Numbered from the stretch's first letter, positions 17,159 to 26,991 are shown. The stretch is DNA of 64,000 bases from Chelativorans sp. YIM 93263 (GCF_028767125.1 NZ_JAKCWP010000002.1:248001-312000), one strand, 5' to 3'. A program made the numbers and translations. Notes: generated by a model from the letters alone, not told the origin.

Positions 17159-17740
17159 TTATTCGTCCGCCGCGATATAGGCGCGGATGATGCGGTCGGG
17201 ATCGTCGACGGAACCATTATTGGCGGGATCGCCCTTCTTGATCTCGTCAACGTGCTCCATTCCGTTTTCCACCTTTCCGACGACCGTATAGCTGCCGTCC
17301 AGGTGAGACGCCGGCGCAAACATGATGAAGAATTGCGAGTTAGCGGAATCCGGGTTCTGAGAGCGCGCCATACCTACCGTACCGCGCTCGAAGGATGCGT
17401 CGGAAAATTCCGCCGGCAGGTCGGGATGTTCGGAGCCGCCGGTGCCCGCGCGCTGCGGATCGTAGCCCTCCTCCATGTCACCGAACTCAACATCGCCTGT
17501 TTGCGCCATGAAGCCGTCAATCACCCGGTGAAAGGCGACATTGTCATAGGCCCCTTCGCGCGCAAGCTGTTTGATCCGCTCCACGTGCTGCGGCGCCAGA
17601 TCGGGCCGAAGGGCGATTTCGACGTTCCCGCTCTCAAGCTCAAGGACCAGTGTATCTCCCGGCTCGGCGGCTTGCGCGGTGACCGCGAGAAATAGGCTCG
17701 CGGCAAGGCTGATGGAAGCGGCGATGGAAGCTAGGCGCAT
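17159..17740 (-). CDS. ppiA: Peptidyl-prolyl cis-trans isomerase, secreted cyclophilin
   Basis: 193 residues. A signal peptide (MRLASIAASISLAASLFLAV, cleaved after AQA) directs it to the periplasm. The cyclophilin core repeats that of the next gene (AFHRVIDGFMAQTGD, MARSQNPDSANSQFF) with an insertion GDMEEGYDPQRAG after the TGD motif. The two genes look like an old tandem duplication that specialised by localisation. The promoter is likely shared with coaD upstream. Confidence 0.92.
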   Translation of the reverse strand: MRLASIAASISLAASLFLAVTAQAAEPGDTLVLELESGNVEIALRPDLAPQHVERIKQLAREGAYDNVAFHRVIDGFMAQTGDVEFGDMEEGYDPQRAGTGGSEHPDLPAEFSDASFERGTVGMARSQNPDSANSQFFIMFAPASHLDGSYTVVGKVENGMEHVDEIKKGDPANNGSVDDPDRIIRAYIAADE

Positions 17741-17765
17741 GATGAACTTCTCCGATTACGTATGT

Positions 17766-18266
17766 TCAGTCGGCAAACTTGCTGACAAGCGCACCGGCGA
17801 CGGCTGCCGGCACGAATGGAGTGATGTCCCCGCTCATGGACGCAATTTGGCGCACGAGTGTGGCCGTAATGGTGCGGACCGAGGGACTGGCCGGCAGAAA
17901 AACGGTCTGCAGTTCCGGAGCCATGGTCTCGTTCATTCCCGCCATCTGCATCTCGTAGTCCAGATCGGTGCCATCGCGCAGGCCTCGAATCATGATCGAG
18001 GCGGCATGCTCACGGGCAGCGTCAATGACGAGATTCTCGAAAGCAACAACCTTGATGCGCGTCGCATCCGGTCCGAGCTCATCGGCCGCCGAGCGCTCGA
18101 TGAGCTCGACCCGCTCTTCATACGAGAAAAGCGGCTTCTTTCCTGCGTGTATGCCAATCCCCACGATCAGCGTATCGGCCACGAACAACGCGCCCTTCAG
18201 CACGTCGAGATGACCATTCGTCAGCGGGTCGAAGGATCCCGCGTAAAAGGCTATGCGCTCGCTCAT
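17766..18266 (-). CDS. coaD: Phosphopantetheine adenylyltransferase
   Basis: 166 residues from ATG 18266 ([19 protein letters not shown]); this gives the standard family length, so the longer frame to 18302 is rejected. CoaD adenylylates 4'-phosphopantetheine, the fourth step of coenzyme A synthesis. The nucleotidyltransferase motif [10 protein letters not shown] is at residue 12, and [14 protein letters not shown] stands for the ISSTxVR motif. First gene of a minus-strand run coaD-ppiA-ppiB-(hypothetical)-queA-tgt. Confidence 0.96.
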   Translation of the reverse strand: MSERIAFYAGSFDPLTNGHLDVLKGALFVADTLIVGIGIHAGKKPLFSYEERVELIERSAADELGPDATRIKVVAFENLVIDAAREHAASIMIRGLRDGTDLDYEMQMAGMNETMAPELQTVFLPASPSVRTITATLVRQIASMSGDITPFVPAAVAGALVSKFAD

Positions 18267-18314
18267 GCCTGAGCTTCTATCGCCCTTGGCGGATGAAGGC
18301 AATTCGTGATCGCG

Positions 18315-18926
18315 TCAGCGGCGCGCCAAGGCGAGCCAAAGGCCGCCGCCGATCAGGCAGGTGCCCGATATGCGCTCCACGAGTTGCACACGCGCCCTGG
18401 TCAGGCGCGAACCCAGTCCGCTTGCCGCGAAGGCGTAAAGCGAATCGCCGATCGTCGCGACGGCCATGAATATCCCCCCGAGGAAGACTGTTTGCCACGC
18501 GGTGCTGCCGGCGGGATCGATGAACTGCGGGATGAAGGCCCCGAAGAAGATTAGCGCCTTGGGATTGGACCAGATGACGATAAAGCCCTGGAGAACGAAC
18601 GATCGCTGCGCTCGCGGGGCGGTGCCCCCTCCCAACGAACCATCTGAGCGCCACATCCTAATGCCGAGCCAGATGAGATAGGCTGCCCCAAGGAGCCGCA
18701 ATATCTCGAAAACGCCGCCCATCGCATTGACGACTGCCGCCAACCCAACGGCCAGAACACCGATCATCGCCGCCAGACCGAGTTGCGTTCCGAGCACATT
18801 GAGCATGCCTGCACGAGCGCCATGCCGCAATGAATTCGCAATGATAACCGTGACCGACGGTCCTGGCACGACGATAAGCGCGATGCAGGCGACGATATAA
18901 GAGAGTAGGACGCCGGTGTCCGGCAT
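18315..18926 (-). CDS. LysE family exporter
   Basis: 203 residues with six hydrophobic segments. The N-terminal VVPGPSVTVIIANSLRHGARAG (core PGPSVTVIIANSLRHG) is the LysE/RhtB signature, followed by GVFEILRLLGAAYLIWLGIRMWR and later FVLQGFIVIWSNPKALIFFGAFIPQFID, typical of amino-acid efflux. The substrate cannot be told. It is monocistronic, upstream of coaD but separated by 48 bp, and may share its transcript. Confidence 0.9.
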   Translation of the reverse strand: MPDTGVLLSYIVACIALIVVPGPSVTVIIANSLRHGARAGMLNVLGTQLGLAAMIGVLAVGLAAVVNAMGGVFEILRLLGAAYLIWLGIRMWRSDGSLGGGTAPRAQRSFVLQGFIVIWSNPKALIFFGAFIPQFIDPAGSTAWQTVFLGGIFMAVATIGDSLYAFAASGLGSRLTRARVQLVERISGTCLIGGGLWLALARR

Positions 18927-19101
18927 GCGTGATCCTCCGTGTTCCGCTTCAGAAAGGCAGAGACAACCGGAAATGGCAAGATGAACAGGACATGAACCAG
19001 CCGTTCAGTACCCGTTCCGCCCGCTCGTGTCATTCAACGCATCATGAGGTGAAACCAAACTTGGGATTCACTCGTTAAGGAATGGCAAGGAGGCTAGAGC
19101 C

Positions 19102-19236
19102 ATGCTAATATCTATGTTTGCTGCGGCGATGATGCTTTCCATGTTGATCGCAACCGCCTTCGCCCTTCACCAAGAATCGCAGCGTGTGAAGCTGGAAAAC
19201 CGAATCAGACCCAATCGGCACCGTATCAGGCGGTAA
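19102..19236 (+). CDS. 44-residue single-span membrane peptide
   Basis: MLISMFAAAMMLSMLIATAFA is a hydrophobic helix, followed by a charged tail (HQESQRVKLENRIRPNRHR) with eight arginines or lysines and ending RIRR. A strong Shine-Dalgarno AAGGAGG (19088-19094) lies eight bases before the ATG, so translation is credible. Positive charge after the helix predicts an N-out or cytoplasmic C-terminal topology. No homologue is known to me. It sits alone between the lysE-type and trmFO genes, with its own promoter presumably in 18930-19080. Confidence 0.6.
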   Translation: MLISMFAAAMMLSMLIATAFALHQESQRVKLENRIRPNRHRIRR

Positions 19237-19415
19237 AGCAGGAGCGGTTATTACTTACCGGCAGGCCCGCTAACTCCACTCGCCCAGGCGCATGATGTCC
19301 GGCGGACCGCCGGCGGGTTCGGACCAACTGTTTAGGTCCCGGCGCATCCCGCCTTCGTCGTGATCATCGTTGGTTTTCGTTGCATTCGGCGGTGCTTCGA
19401 CTTATCTCCCGCCCT

Positions 19416-20825
19416 ATGACCTATCAACCCATTCACGTGATCGGCGGCGGGCTTGCCGGATCCGAGGCAGCGTGGCAGGCGGCGGAAGCCGGCGTTCCCG
19501 TCATCCTGCACGAAATGCGGCCTGTTCGCGGCACTGAAGCTCACCAGACCGACGGGCTCGCGGAACTCGTCTGCTCGAATTCATTCCGTTCCGACGATGC
19601 CGAGACCAATGCGGTCGGTCTCCTGCACGCGGAGATGCGATTGGCCGGTTCGCTTATCATGCGTTCGGGTGACGCCAATCAGGTCCCGGCCGGCGGCGCG
19701 CTGGCGGTTGACCGCGACGGTTTTTCCGATGCAGTGACGCGGGCCATCGAAGACCATCCTCTCATAACGGTCCAGCGCGGAGAGATTACGGGCCTTCCGC
19801 CGGAGGAATGGGACCAAGTAATCATTGCCACCGGCCCGCTCACAGCGCCGGGACTGGCCGAAGCGATCCGTGAAAAGACGGGTGCCGACGCGCTCGCCTT
19901 CTTCGATGCCATCGCACCAATCGTGCATTTCGACACGGTTAACATGGATGTCGCGTGGTTCCAGTCGCGCTACGACAAGATCGGTCCGGGCGGCACGGGC
20001 AAGGACTACATCAACTGCCCGATGAACAAGGAGCAGTACGAGGCCTTTATCCAGGCGCTGCTCGATGGCGAGAAAACCACCTTCAAGGAATGGGAAGGCA
20101 CACCCTATTTCGATGGCTGCCTACCCATCGAGGTTATGGCCGAGCGCGGGCCGGAAACGCTGCGCCACGGACCCATGAAGCCCATGGGGCTGACAAACGC
20201 ACACAAGCCGGACGAAAAAGCCTATGCGGTCGTCCAGCTTCGCCAGGACAATGCGCTGGGCACGCTCTACAATATGGTCGGCTTCCAGACGAAGCTGAAA
20301 TACGGCGAGCAGGTCCAAATCTTCCGCATGATCCCCGGACTGGAGAACGCGGAATTCGCACGACTCGGCGGGTTGCACCGCAACACCTACATCAATTCAC
20401 CGGCCTTGCTTGACGGAAAGCTTCAATTGAGATCCCGCCCTGGCCTGCGCTTTGCGGGACAAATCACCGGCTGCGAGGGTTATGTTGAAAGCGCCGCCAT
20501 CGGCCTTCTGACCGGCCGCCTCGCCGCTGCCGAAAGGCGCGGGGAGCGGATCGCGCCGCCGCCGGCGACTACGGCCTTCGGCGCGCTCCTCAACCACATC
20601 ACCGGCGGGCACATCCTCTCCGATGATGAGCCGGGCAAGCGCTCGTTCCAGCCGATGAACATCAATTTTGGCCTCTTCCCACCGGTGGAGCTTCCGAAGC
20701 TCGAGGGCGGCAAACGCCTGCGCGGCAAGGACAAGTCGGTTGCCAGGAAACGGGCAATGACGGCGCGAGCCTTGGCCGATTGTCGAGCCTGGCTCGGCAT
20801 TGAGAGCCGCGCGGCCGCCGAATAA
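19416..20825 (+). CDS. trmFO: Methylenetetrahydrofolate-tRNA-(uracil54-C5)-methyltransferase
   Basis: 469 residues from ATG 19416 ([20 protein letters not shown]). TrmFO makes ribothymidine at position 54 of tRNA using methylenetetrahydrofolate and FAD, instead of SAM-dependent TrmA. The FAD-binding [14 protein letters not shown] opens the protein; [24 protein letters not shown] and [18 protein letters not shown] are conserved blocks. The frame is open to 19380, but the family begins at the chosen ATG. Confidence 0.96.
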   Translation: MTYQPIHVIGGGLAGSEAAWQAAEAGVPVILHEMRPVRGTEAHQTDGLAELVCSNSFRSDDAETNAVGLLHAEMRLAGSLIMRSGDANQVPAGGALAVDRDGFSDAVTRAIEDHPLITVQRGEITGLPPEEWDQVIIATGPLTAPGLAEAIREKTGADALAFFDAIAPIVHFDTVNMDVAWFQSRYDKIGPGGTGKDYINCPMNKEQYEAFIQALLDGEKTTFKEWEGTPYFDGCLPIEVMAERGPETLRHGPMKPMGLTNAHKPDEKAYAVVQLRQDNALGTLYNMVGFQTKLKYGEQVQIFRMIPGLENAEFARLGGLHRNTYINSPALLDGKLQLRSRPGLRFAGQITGCEGYVESAAIGLLTGRLAAAERRGERIAPPPATTAFGALLNHITGGHILSDDEPGKRSFQPMNINFGLFPPVELPKLEGGKRLRGKDKSVARKRAMTARALADCRAWLGIESRAAAE

Positions 20826-20840
20826 CAACGCATCTCGCTC

Positions 20841-22625
20841 TTACTGCTGCGACCAATCGGCCGAGTGCAGCAGTATAGCACCCGCAAGCGCCTGAACCTG
20901 TACCGGTTCGCCGTCTTCGCTTTCGCTGAAATAGATATGGTCTAACAGGATTTTCAGTTTGCGGCCGCCGGCCTGCAGTTCTACTTCGGGCGAGTCGTTG
21001 CTCTGCTGGCCGAGTAGGTCTTGGAAAGTATCGGGGGAGATTGGAAAACGCGCAGTTTCCCTCCCCTGCGTGACCACGAGATTGTCCTGCGTCACCGCGA
21101 ATGCGATTTGCTCCCCCGAGGGCAAATTCACCGATGTTGGTGTCGACCCTCCCTCTGAAGACAAGCTGACGCCTTCCACGATCGTGTCGTAATCGCCGAT
21201 GCCGAAGGCCGCTAATTCGTCGCGCCGATTGAAGGCGCGTCCGCTTGCCACGGCTGCATCGCGCGTCGGATCCAGTCCCCACGCCTTGGCAACCTTCATG
21301 AAGTTTTCTGCATCGGCAGCATCAAGGGTACCGTTTGGCGGCGCAACGCGCGACAGCGCGTCATACCTGTTCAGCGCGGATAAGGCAGAGAGTGCCTGAT
21401 CATTTTGCTCATCGCTTAAAGGTTCGCTGTCGACGATCTGCAGGAAGCGCTCGGCCTGACTTCTTATTGACGCGCCTACGGCTCCCTGAGGACCGAAACT
21501 GCCGAAGATCAACGCCAGAACCGGCAGCAATGCCATCCATCGCGTATCCCCGCGCAGGCGCGGCACGAGCTGGATGAGGACGATCAGCGCTGCCACTAGG
21601 CCAAAGAGCGCGAGAAAGAAGCGATCTGGGGTCACGCCATAGCTGCCAATCCGAACCGTGACCGCGTACGCCAGGAGCCCGAGTGGTACGATCTGAAAGA
21701 ACGGCCAGAACCGCAGAAGAAATCTGGTGGGAGCGCGGGCCCGGTCAAAGAAAGGATTTATGAGCAGGAGCGCGCCGTACACGCAGACGCCGTAGATAAA
21801 GACGAGCCATCCGATTTGCCCCTCCGGAACGTCACCGGAAACAACGATCTTGAGAGCATAAACGTGAAGAATCACGGCATAGGTAATTAACAGCGGGGCG
21901 GCCACAAAATCACCGAGCGCGCGCATGCCGCGGTCCATGAAACCGGCCGCTTCGTGTCCCGGTTTCTCATCGAAGCGCTCTGGCACCTGCCCTAGCCCGA
22001 AAAGCGGGGCGGCAAAGAGGCCGGTGAAAGCCCAGACATGCTGATAGAGCTCGCTCGGAACATCCAGTCCGAACAGCAGAGTAAGGCTCGTGAGAATGGC
22101 CGAGATGCCGCCGGCAAAAAGCAACAGAGCCAAGAGCGCCAGCAGCGCGGCAAACGCAATGCGCGCTGAGAACATCCAGAACGCGCTGGCACTGCCGCGT
22201 CGGACGACTGGCGCGAGCAAAATCGCGCCGGTCAGCCCCAAAAGCAATGTCCATTCAAGTGTGTCAAATGTATACGAGAAAACGATCAGCGCCGTGACGA
22301 TCGCCCCCGCCGCAAGTCCGCCGATCGCTTTTAAAAGAGCGGATATCCCACACGATTCCCCGAACAGCGCAACGGAGAGCGCGGCTATGGCGCCGGCAGA
22401 AAGCCCGATCACAAGCTCCGGATCGAGGAGGTCTCTACCCGTATGAAAAAGATCGATACCGGAAATCAGCAGGTTGGACTGGAGCATGGCGGCAAGCAGG
22501 AACAGCGCGACCGCCGGAAAGCGGTAGACGGCGGCGCGCACGCCCAGAAGCATTTCAACGAAAACCGCGCCCCAGCCCGCGTGCGTGCTTCCTGCCCATG
22601 CCGACATGACGAATCTCCCAACCAA
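20841..22625 (-). CDS. DUF4153 family membrane protein
   Basis: 594 residues. About eleven hydrophobic segments fill roughly residues 30-385; a soluble C-terminal domain follows from about 390, starting RSQAERFLQIVDSEPLSDEQNDQ (first part shown as AERFLQIVDSEPLS). The layout matches DUF4153 proteins, whose function is unknown. The gene converges on trmFO with 15 bp between the stops. Both termini are intact and base composition matches the neighbours. It may be co-transcribed with nothing else, as the next minus-strand gene is 76 bp upstream. Confidence 0.8.
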   Translation of the reverse strand: MVGRFVMSAWAGSTHAGWGAVFVEMLLGVRAAVYRFPAVALFLLAAMLQSNLLISGIDLFHTGRDLLDPELVIGLSAGAIAALSVALFGESCGISALLKAIGGLAAGAIVTALIVFSYTFDTLEWTLLLGLTGAILLAPVVRRGSASAFWMFSARIAFAALLALLALLLFAGGISAILTSLTLLFGLDVPSELYQHVWAFTGLFAAPLFGLGQVPERFDEKPGHEAAGFMDRGMRALGDFVAAPLLITYAVILHVYALKIVVSGDVPEGQIGWLVFIYGVCVYGALLLINPFFDRARAPTRFLLRFWPFFQIVPLGLLAYAVTVRIGSYGVTPDRFFLALFGLVAALIVLIQLVPRLRGDTRWMALLPVLALIFGSFGPQGAVGASIRSQAERFLQIVDSEPLSDEQNDQALSALSALNRYDALSRVAPPNGTLDAADAENFMKVAKAWGLDPTRDAAVASGRAFNRRDELAAFGIGDYDTIVEGVSLSSEGGSTPTSVNLPSGEQIAFAVTQDNLVVTQGRETARFPISPDTFQDLLGQQSNDSPEVELQAGGRKLKILLDHIYFSESEDGEPVQVQALAGAILLHSADWSQQ

Positions 22626-22701
22626 CGGAGATCATACTTAGATGCAATTTTGGCGGGAACAAAACGCCTGTGTCGATTTTGGCTCGAAATAGCCGCGAGT
22701 G

Positions 22702-23547
22702 TCACCAGCCTTTGGTGGCGTGGCGCAAGAGAAGCCAGTGCCGCCGCAGCGGTGACAGTGTCGCGATCTCGTCCAGCGGATCGAGACCGCTTTGCTCGAT
22801 GCGTTTGAAGTAAGCTTCCGCGAGGGACACCGGCAGAAAGGCTGGCCTGAGGGGCGGCGGAATGTCCCCTGCCCCTTTCCTGAATTCGACGAGGTGGTCA
22901 CGCCCCAGCGCGATCATCGCCACCACAGCCCGATTCGCCCCCTCGGTATCTTCGCCAGAGACAAGCTCGTCCTGTGTCATTCCAACGGCTTGCAGCATGT
23001 CGAGCGGGATGTAGCACTGCCCCCGCCGCCTATGGATCGGCAGAAGGCGCAAAAGCCCGGCAATCGCCTGAGCGCAGCCGGCATGGCCGGCCAATGCCGC
23101 AGTCCTGCCCGCCGCCTCTGCGTCAAGAATGAGGGAGGAAAGCTGGATCAGGGCGGACGCCGTTTCGCCGCAATAACCTTCGAGATCGGTGCGACTCGGC
23201 ATCGGATCGTCGTAGAGATCGAAGATGCGCGCTTCCAGCATGTTCTGAAAGGCATCGACCGGCAGATTGTAATCGCGAACCACCTCAAGAAGTGCCGCCG
23301 CTATGGGATGTCCCGCGGCCGAGGCGGGGTCAGCCGCCTCGGCGAGCAAGTCGCGCCACCATTGCAGCCGAATCTCACCGGGCAACGCCTCGCTGATTCG
23401 GTCGCGAACAGCGGCGGTTTCCACATTGAAGGCATAAAGCGCCAAGAGCGCCTCGCGCTTCGGCGCGGGTGCGTATAGCGCCGCCAGATAGCGGTCGGGA
23501 TCGCCCCTGCGGACAGTTTCGGCGATCTCGGCTTCGCCGGCGGTCAT
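22702..23547 (-). CDS. Squalene/phytoene synthase-fold protein, NDUFAF6-like
   Basis: 281 residues with the trans-prenyltransferase fold: LALYAFNVETAAVRDRI at residue 34, LQWWRDLLAEA, YCGETASALIQLSSLIL near 130, and RRRGQCYIPLDML near 180. True squalene and phytoene synthases carry two aspartate-rich motifs that bind diphosphate through magnesium. Here the corresponding places read VRDRISEAL and LLRLLPIHRRR, without the paired aspartates, so prenyl transfer is unlikely. The same loss marks NDUFAF6, a mitochondrial complex I assembly factor. The gene overlaps by one base (TGATG) the Mth938-like gene, homologue of NDUFAF3. Confidence 0.85.
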   Translation of the reverse strand: MTAGEAEIAETVRRGDPDRYLAALYAPAPKREALLALYAFNVETAAVRDRISEALPGEIRLQWWRDLLAEAADPASAAGHPIAAALLEVVRDYNLPVDAFQNMLEARIFDLYDDPMPSRTDLEGYCGETASALIQLSSLILDAEAAGRTAALAGHAGCAQAIAGLLRLLPIHRRRGQCYIPLDMLQAVGMTQDELVSGEDTEGANRAVVAMIALGRDHLVEFRKGAGDIPPPLRPAFLPVSLAEAYFKRIEQSGLDPLDEIATLSPLRRHWLLLRHATKGW

Positions 23548-23936
23548 CAGTCCACGGCAATGATGGCAGCTGCCACCGCCCGCTCCTCGGCCAGGAGCAC
23601 ATTGAAGGTGCGTACCGCCGCCCCGGTCGCCATGGTTTCCACGGCCATGCCGGCATCCTTCAAGACCTTGCGCAACTCCGCGGACAGCGGCCGAAGCCCT
23701 TTACCGGTTCCGATGAGCAGGATCTCTATCTCTTCGGCTTCCGCGATCGGTCTTTCGAAATCCGCCTCACTCAACACCGCCGGATCGTCGGCTCTCCACC
23801 CATAAATGCCTGAAGGCAGGCAGAGCAGCGAGCCTCGATGGGACATCTCGGCAAAACGGAAACCACCATTGCCGTAGGCATCTATGGGCGCGCGCCCCGG
23901 AAAATGCGCGTCGCGTATTTGCATGCCGCCCGTCAT
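23547..23936 (-). CDS. Mth938-like domain protein (NDUFAF3 homologue)
   Basis: 129 residues covering one Mth938 (DUF498) domain: IDAYGNGGFRFAEMSHRGSLL (core YGNGGFRFAEMSHRG) near residue 20, then IEILLIGTGKGLRPLS near 70, and VRTFNVLLAEERAVAAA at the end. The human homologue NDUFAF3 is an assembly factor for respiratory complex I. The gene overlaps secDF by four bases and the NDUFAF6-like gene by one, so all three are likely translated from one message. The nuo operon itself is not in this window. Confidence 0.88.
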   Translation of the reverse strand: MTGGMQIRDAHFPGRAPIDAYGNGGFRFAEMSHRGSLLCLPSGIYGWRADDPAVLSEADFERPIAEAEEIEILLIGTGKGLRPLSAELRKVLKDAGMAVETMATGAAVRTFNVLLAEERAVAAAIIAVD

Positions 23937-26491
23937 CCCTTGGCCGGAACCTGGTCCGTTGTGTCCTTCTCCTGCGTCTCACCTCCCGTCAGCGCCCCCG
24001 GCCGCATGCGGAAGAGGATCAGCAGCGGGCCGGCGACGAAGATCGACGAGTAGGTGCCGATCACGACACCGAAAATCATCGCGGCCGTGAAGGAACGGAT
24101 GACCTCACCACCGAATGCATAGAGCGCCACAAGCGCCAGAAGCGTCGTGATCGACGTCATAACGGTTCGCGGAAGCATCTGGTTCACCGAGAGGTCGAGC
24201 AATTGCGGCAACGGCATCTTCTTGAACCGCCGCAGGTTCTCGCGGACGCGGTCATAGACCACCACGGTGTCGTTCAACGAGTAGCCGACGATCGTCAGAA
24301 TCGCCGCTATACTGGACAGGTTGAACTCGATCCCAGTGATCACAAAGAAGCCGATAGTCATGATGACATCGTGCAGCGTTGCCAATATCGCGCCGATTGC
24401 GAACTGCCACTCGAACCGCAGCCAGATGTAGACCAGAATGGCGAAAAGCGCGACGAGAACGGCGATCGTTCCGGCCCTTGCGAGTTCGGCCGAAATCGTC
24501 GGGCCGACAACTTCGACGCGGCGGAACTCGTAATCACTCTCCAGGACGGAGCGCACGCTGTTGACCACCTGCTGTTCCGCGGTATCGCCGCCGCCCTGTG
24601 CCTGAACGCGGATGAGCACTTCACGCGGATCGCCGAATTCCTGCACCTGCACGTCGCCAAGATCAAGACCGGAAAGGCGGCTGCGAATATCGGCAATACC
24701 GGCGTTGCCTTCCAGAGATTGCACCTCAATAGCGGAGCCGCCCCGGAAGTCGATACCGTAATTCATGTTGATGGTCGCAAACGCGCCGATGCAGGCGACC
24801 AGTGCCAGGGCCGAAAGCGAGAATGTCATTCGGCGCAGCCACATGAACTTTACTGCGGTGTCCACCGGAATGAACTGCAACGGCATGCGCGGAAGTTCCT
24901 TCGGGCGGCTACGGCGTACCCATTCGGCAACCATCCACCGAGTCAGAGTGTAAGCTGAGAAAACCGTGGTAACGATACCGATAGCGAGCGTGATCGCGAA
25001 GCCGCGGATCGGGCCGGAACCGAGATAGAACAGGATTATTGCGGCGATCAGTGTCGTCAGATTGGCGTCGACGATCGTCGATAGAGCTTTCGAGAAGCCG
25101 CCATCCGCCGAGTGGATGATCGAGCGCCCTGCCGCCCGCTCCTCGCGTATTCGCTCGAAGACGAGCACGTTCGAGTCGACCGCCATGCCCATGGTGAGCA
25201 CGATGCCGGCTATACCGGGCAGCGTCAGCGTTGCGCCAAGCCCGGATAGAACGGCGATGATTATGCAGATGTTAGCCGTGAGCGCGATGACCGCGAATAC
25301 TCCGAACAGTCCGTAGGCGGCGATCATGAAACCGACAACCAGCAGTGCGCCGATAATAGAGGCTGTCGTGCCCGCATCAATGGAGTCCTGGCCGAGCCCT
25401 GGCCCCACCGTGCGTTCCTCGATGACCGTCAGGCTTGCCGGTAGAGCACCGGCGCGCAGCAGGACCGCTAGGTCATTGGCCGTCTGCACCGTGAAGCTGC
25501 CGGAAATCTGCCCCGAGCCGCCGAGAATCGGCTCGCGAATTTGCGGTGCGGAAATCACCTGCCCGTCAAGAACAATCGCGAACAGACGGCCAACATTCTC
25601 CTGCGTCGTCCGGCCGAAACGCGTAGCGCCCTGGGTGTCGAAGCGGAAGGAGACGACCGGCTCGTTTGTTCGTTGATCGAAAGTTGCCTGGGCGTCGACC
25701 AGGTTCTCGCCCGAAACGATCACCCGGTCTTCAATAACGTAGGGAACCGCCGGCTCGTCCATCGAATACATGACCGATGTACCCGCCGGCGGCCTGCCAT
25801 CGACCGCTTCTTCGACCGGAACCGACTGATCCACCATCTGGAAGGTCAGCCGAGCGGTCTGCCCGAGCAGATCCTTCAGGCGTTCAGGATCATCAAGTCC
25901 CGGCACCTGCACCAGAATGCGGTCATCGCCCTGACGCTGGATGACAGGCTCCGTCGTGCCCAACTCGTTGACGCGCCGGCTGATCACTTCGATGGATTGC
26001 GTGAGGGCAGAAGAGAGCCGGTATTCGATCCCCTCCTGCGTGAGGTTCAGGCGCAAGACGCCTGGTTCGGGTTCCTCCAGCTGTATTTCTCGCAGACTGC
26101 CTGCACCGAATGCGCCCGAAGTCACTGGCTGGATAAGCTCGTCCAGCGCCTCCCTGGCGGCGTCCACCTGCTCTGTGTCACGGATGCGCACGCGCACGGA
26201 CTGATCGGAGGCGGCCAGACCGGTGTAGCCGATCCGCTCGGCGCGCAGCAGGCGCCGGGTCTCGTCGCGCACGGTCGTCAGGCGTTCATCGATCAGTTCC
26301 TGACGATCAAGCTGTAGAAGGATATGCGAGCCGCCCTGCAGATCGAGGCCGAGCGTCATGGGCTGGGACGGAGCCCAGCTCGGCAGTGGTACGAAATAGG
26401 ATTGCGGAAGAACGTTGGGAGCCGCGTAAAGGACGCCAAGCGCCACGACAAGCCAGATGAAGAACGTCTGCAAGCGCGAAAAATGTAACAT
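23933..26491 (-). CDS. secDF: Protein translocase subunit SecDF (fusion)
   Basis: 852 residues joining SecD and SecF in one chain; in many bacteria they are separate. SecDF uses the proton gradient to finish export through SecYEG. SecD half: GLDLQGGSHILLQLD near residue 48, a large periplasmic P1 domain (about 70-420), then GMAVDSNVLVFERIREE. SecF half begins near 550: NYGIDFRGGSAIEVQ, GYSLNDTVVVYDRVREN and FGVVIGTYSSIFVAGPLL. Twelve helices are expected. yajC lies 81 bp upstream on the same strand. Confidence 0.97.
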   Translation of the reverse strand: MLHFSRLQTFFIWLVVALGVLYAAPNVLPQSYFVPLPSWAPSQPMTLGLDLQGGSHILLQLDRQELIDERLTTVRDETRRLLRAERIGYTGLAASDQSVRVRIRDTEQVDAAREALDELIQPVTSGAFGAGSLREIQLEEPEPGVLRLNLTQEGIEYRLSSALTQSIEVISRRVNELGTTEPVIQRQGDDRILVQVPGLDDPERLKDLLGQTARLTFQMVDQSVPVEEAVDGRPPAGTSVMYSMDEPAVPYVIEDRVIVSGENLVDAQATFDQRTNEPVVSFRFDTQGATRFGRTTQENVGRLFAIVLDGQVISAPQIREPILGGSGQISGSFTVQTANDLAVLLRAGALPASLTVIEERTVGPGLGQDSIDAGTTASIIGALLVVGFMIAAYGLFGVFAVIALTANICIIIAVLSGLGATLTLPGIAGIVLTMGMAVDSNVLVFERIREERAAGRSIIHSADGGFSKALSTIVDANLTTLIAAIILFYLGSGPIRGFAITLAIGIVTTVFSAYTLTRWMVAEWVRRSRPKELPRMPLQFIPVDTAVKFMWLRRMTFSLSALALVACIGAFATINMNYGIDFRGGSAIEVQSLEGNAGIADIRSRLSGLDLGDVQVQEFGDPREVLIRVQAQGGGDTAEQQVVNSVRSVLESDYEFRRVEVVGPTISAELARAGTIAVLVALFAILVYIWLRFEWQFAIGAILATLHDVIMTIGFFVITGIEFNLSSIAAILTIVGYSLNDTVVVYDRVRENLRRFKKMPLPQLLDLSVNQMLPRTVMTSITTLLALVALYAFGGEVIRSFTAAMIFGVVIGTYSSIFVAGPLLILFRMRPGALTGGETQEKDTTDQVPAKG

Positions 26492-26572
26492 GCTGCCTCT
26501 TATTATTCAGGCTCGACCTGATACTCAGACCGAGGCCTGGTCTTGCGCCCCAACGCGACTGCTTTCAGGCCG

Positions 26573-26905
26573 TTATTTCTCGACCTTTTCCTTGGCGGGC
26601 TCGGCCTTGACCCGAACGTCCGCCAGCATGGAGCGAACGGCGGTCACCTTGTTGCCTGCCCCCAAATCGACCTCCAGTTCGGTGTCATTGAGCACCTTCG
26701 TGACTTTGCCGACAAGGCCACCACCTGTCACCACCGTGTCTCCACGGCGCACGGCAGCAAGCATCTCATTGCGTTTTTTCATCTGCTGGCGCTGCGGGCG
26801 GATGATCAGAAAATACATGATCACAAAGATCAGAACGAACGGCAGGATACTGATAAAGATATCTGGTGCGCCGCCCGCCTGGGCATATGCCGGTGTCACA
26901 AGCAT
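26573..26905 (-). CDS. yajC: Preprotein translocase subunit YajC
   Basis: 110 residues. One membrane helix (ISILPFVLIFVIMYFLIIRP) is followed by QRQQMKKRNEMLAAVRRGDTVVTGGGLVGKV, of which RRGDTVVTGGGLVGKV is the family signature. YajC joins SecDF in the holotranslocon. A Lys/Glu-rich tail ends the protein. A promoter at 26964-26991 likely drives yajC-secDF and the two genes that follow. Confidence 0.95.
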   Translation of the reverse strand: MLVTPAYAQAGGAPDIFISILPFVLIFVIMYFLIIRPQRQQMKKRNEMLAAVRRGDTVVTGGGLVGKVTKVLNDTELEVDLGAGNKVTAVRSMLADVRVKAEPAKEKVEK

Positions 26906-26963
26906 TAATAAACTCCCGAGAAAATGCGGAAAGGCCCCTATTGCCTCTCCTTAAGCTGGGCGG

Positions 26964-26991
26964 AATATAGATGTTCAGCCCCTGTTTGCAA
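26964..26991 (-). promoter_or_regulatory. Candidate yajC-secDF promoter
   Basis: On the minus strand TTGCAA (26991-26986), 16 bases, TATATT (26969-26964), about 60 bp before the yajC start. The pattern is a good match to alphaproteobacterial housekeeping promoters. Confidence 0.5.

Noticed and set aside
22702-23547. Carotenoid or hopanoid synthase (phytoene/squalene synthase)
   Set aside because: Both aspartate-rich catalytic motifs are absent and no other isoprenoid gene is adjacent.
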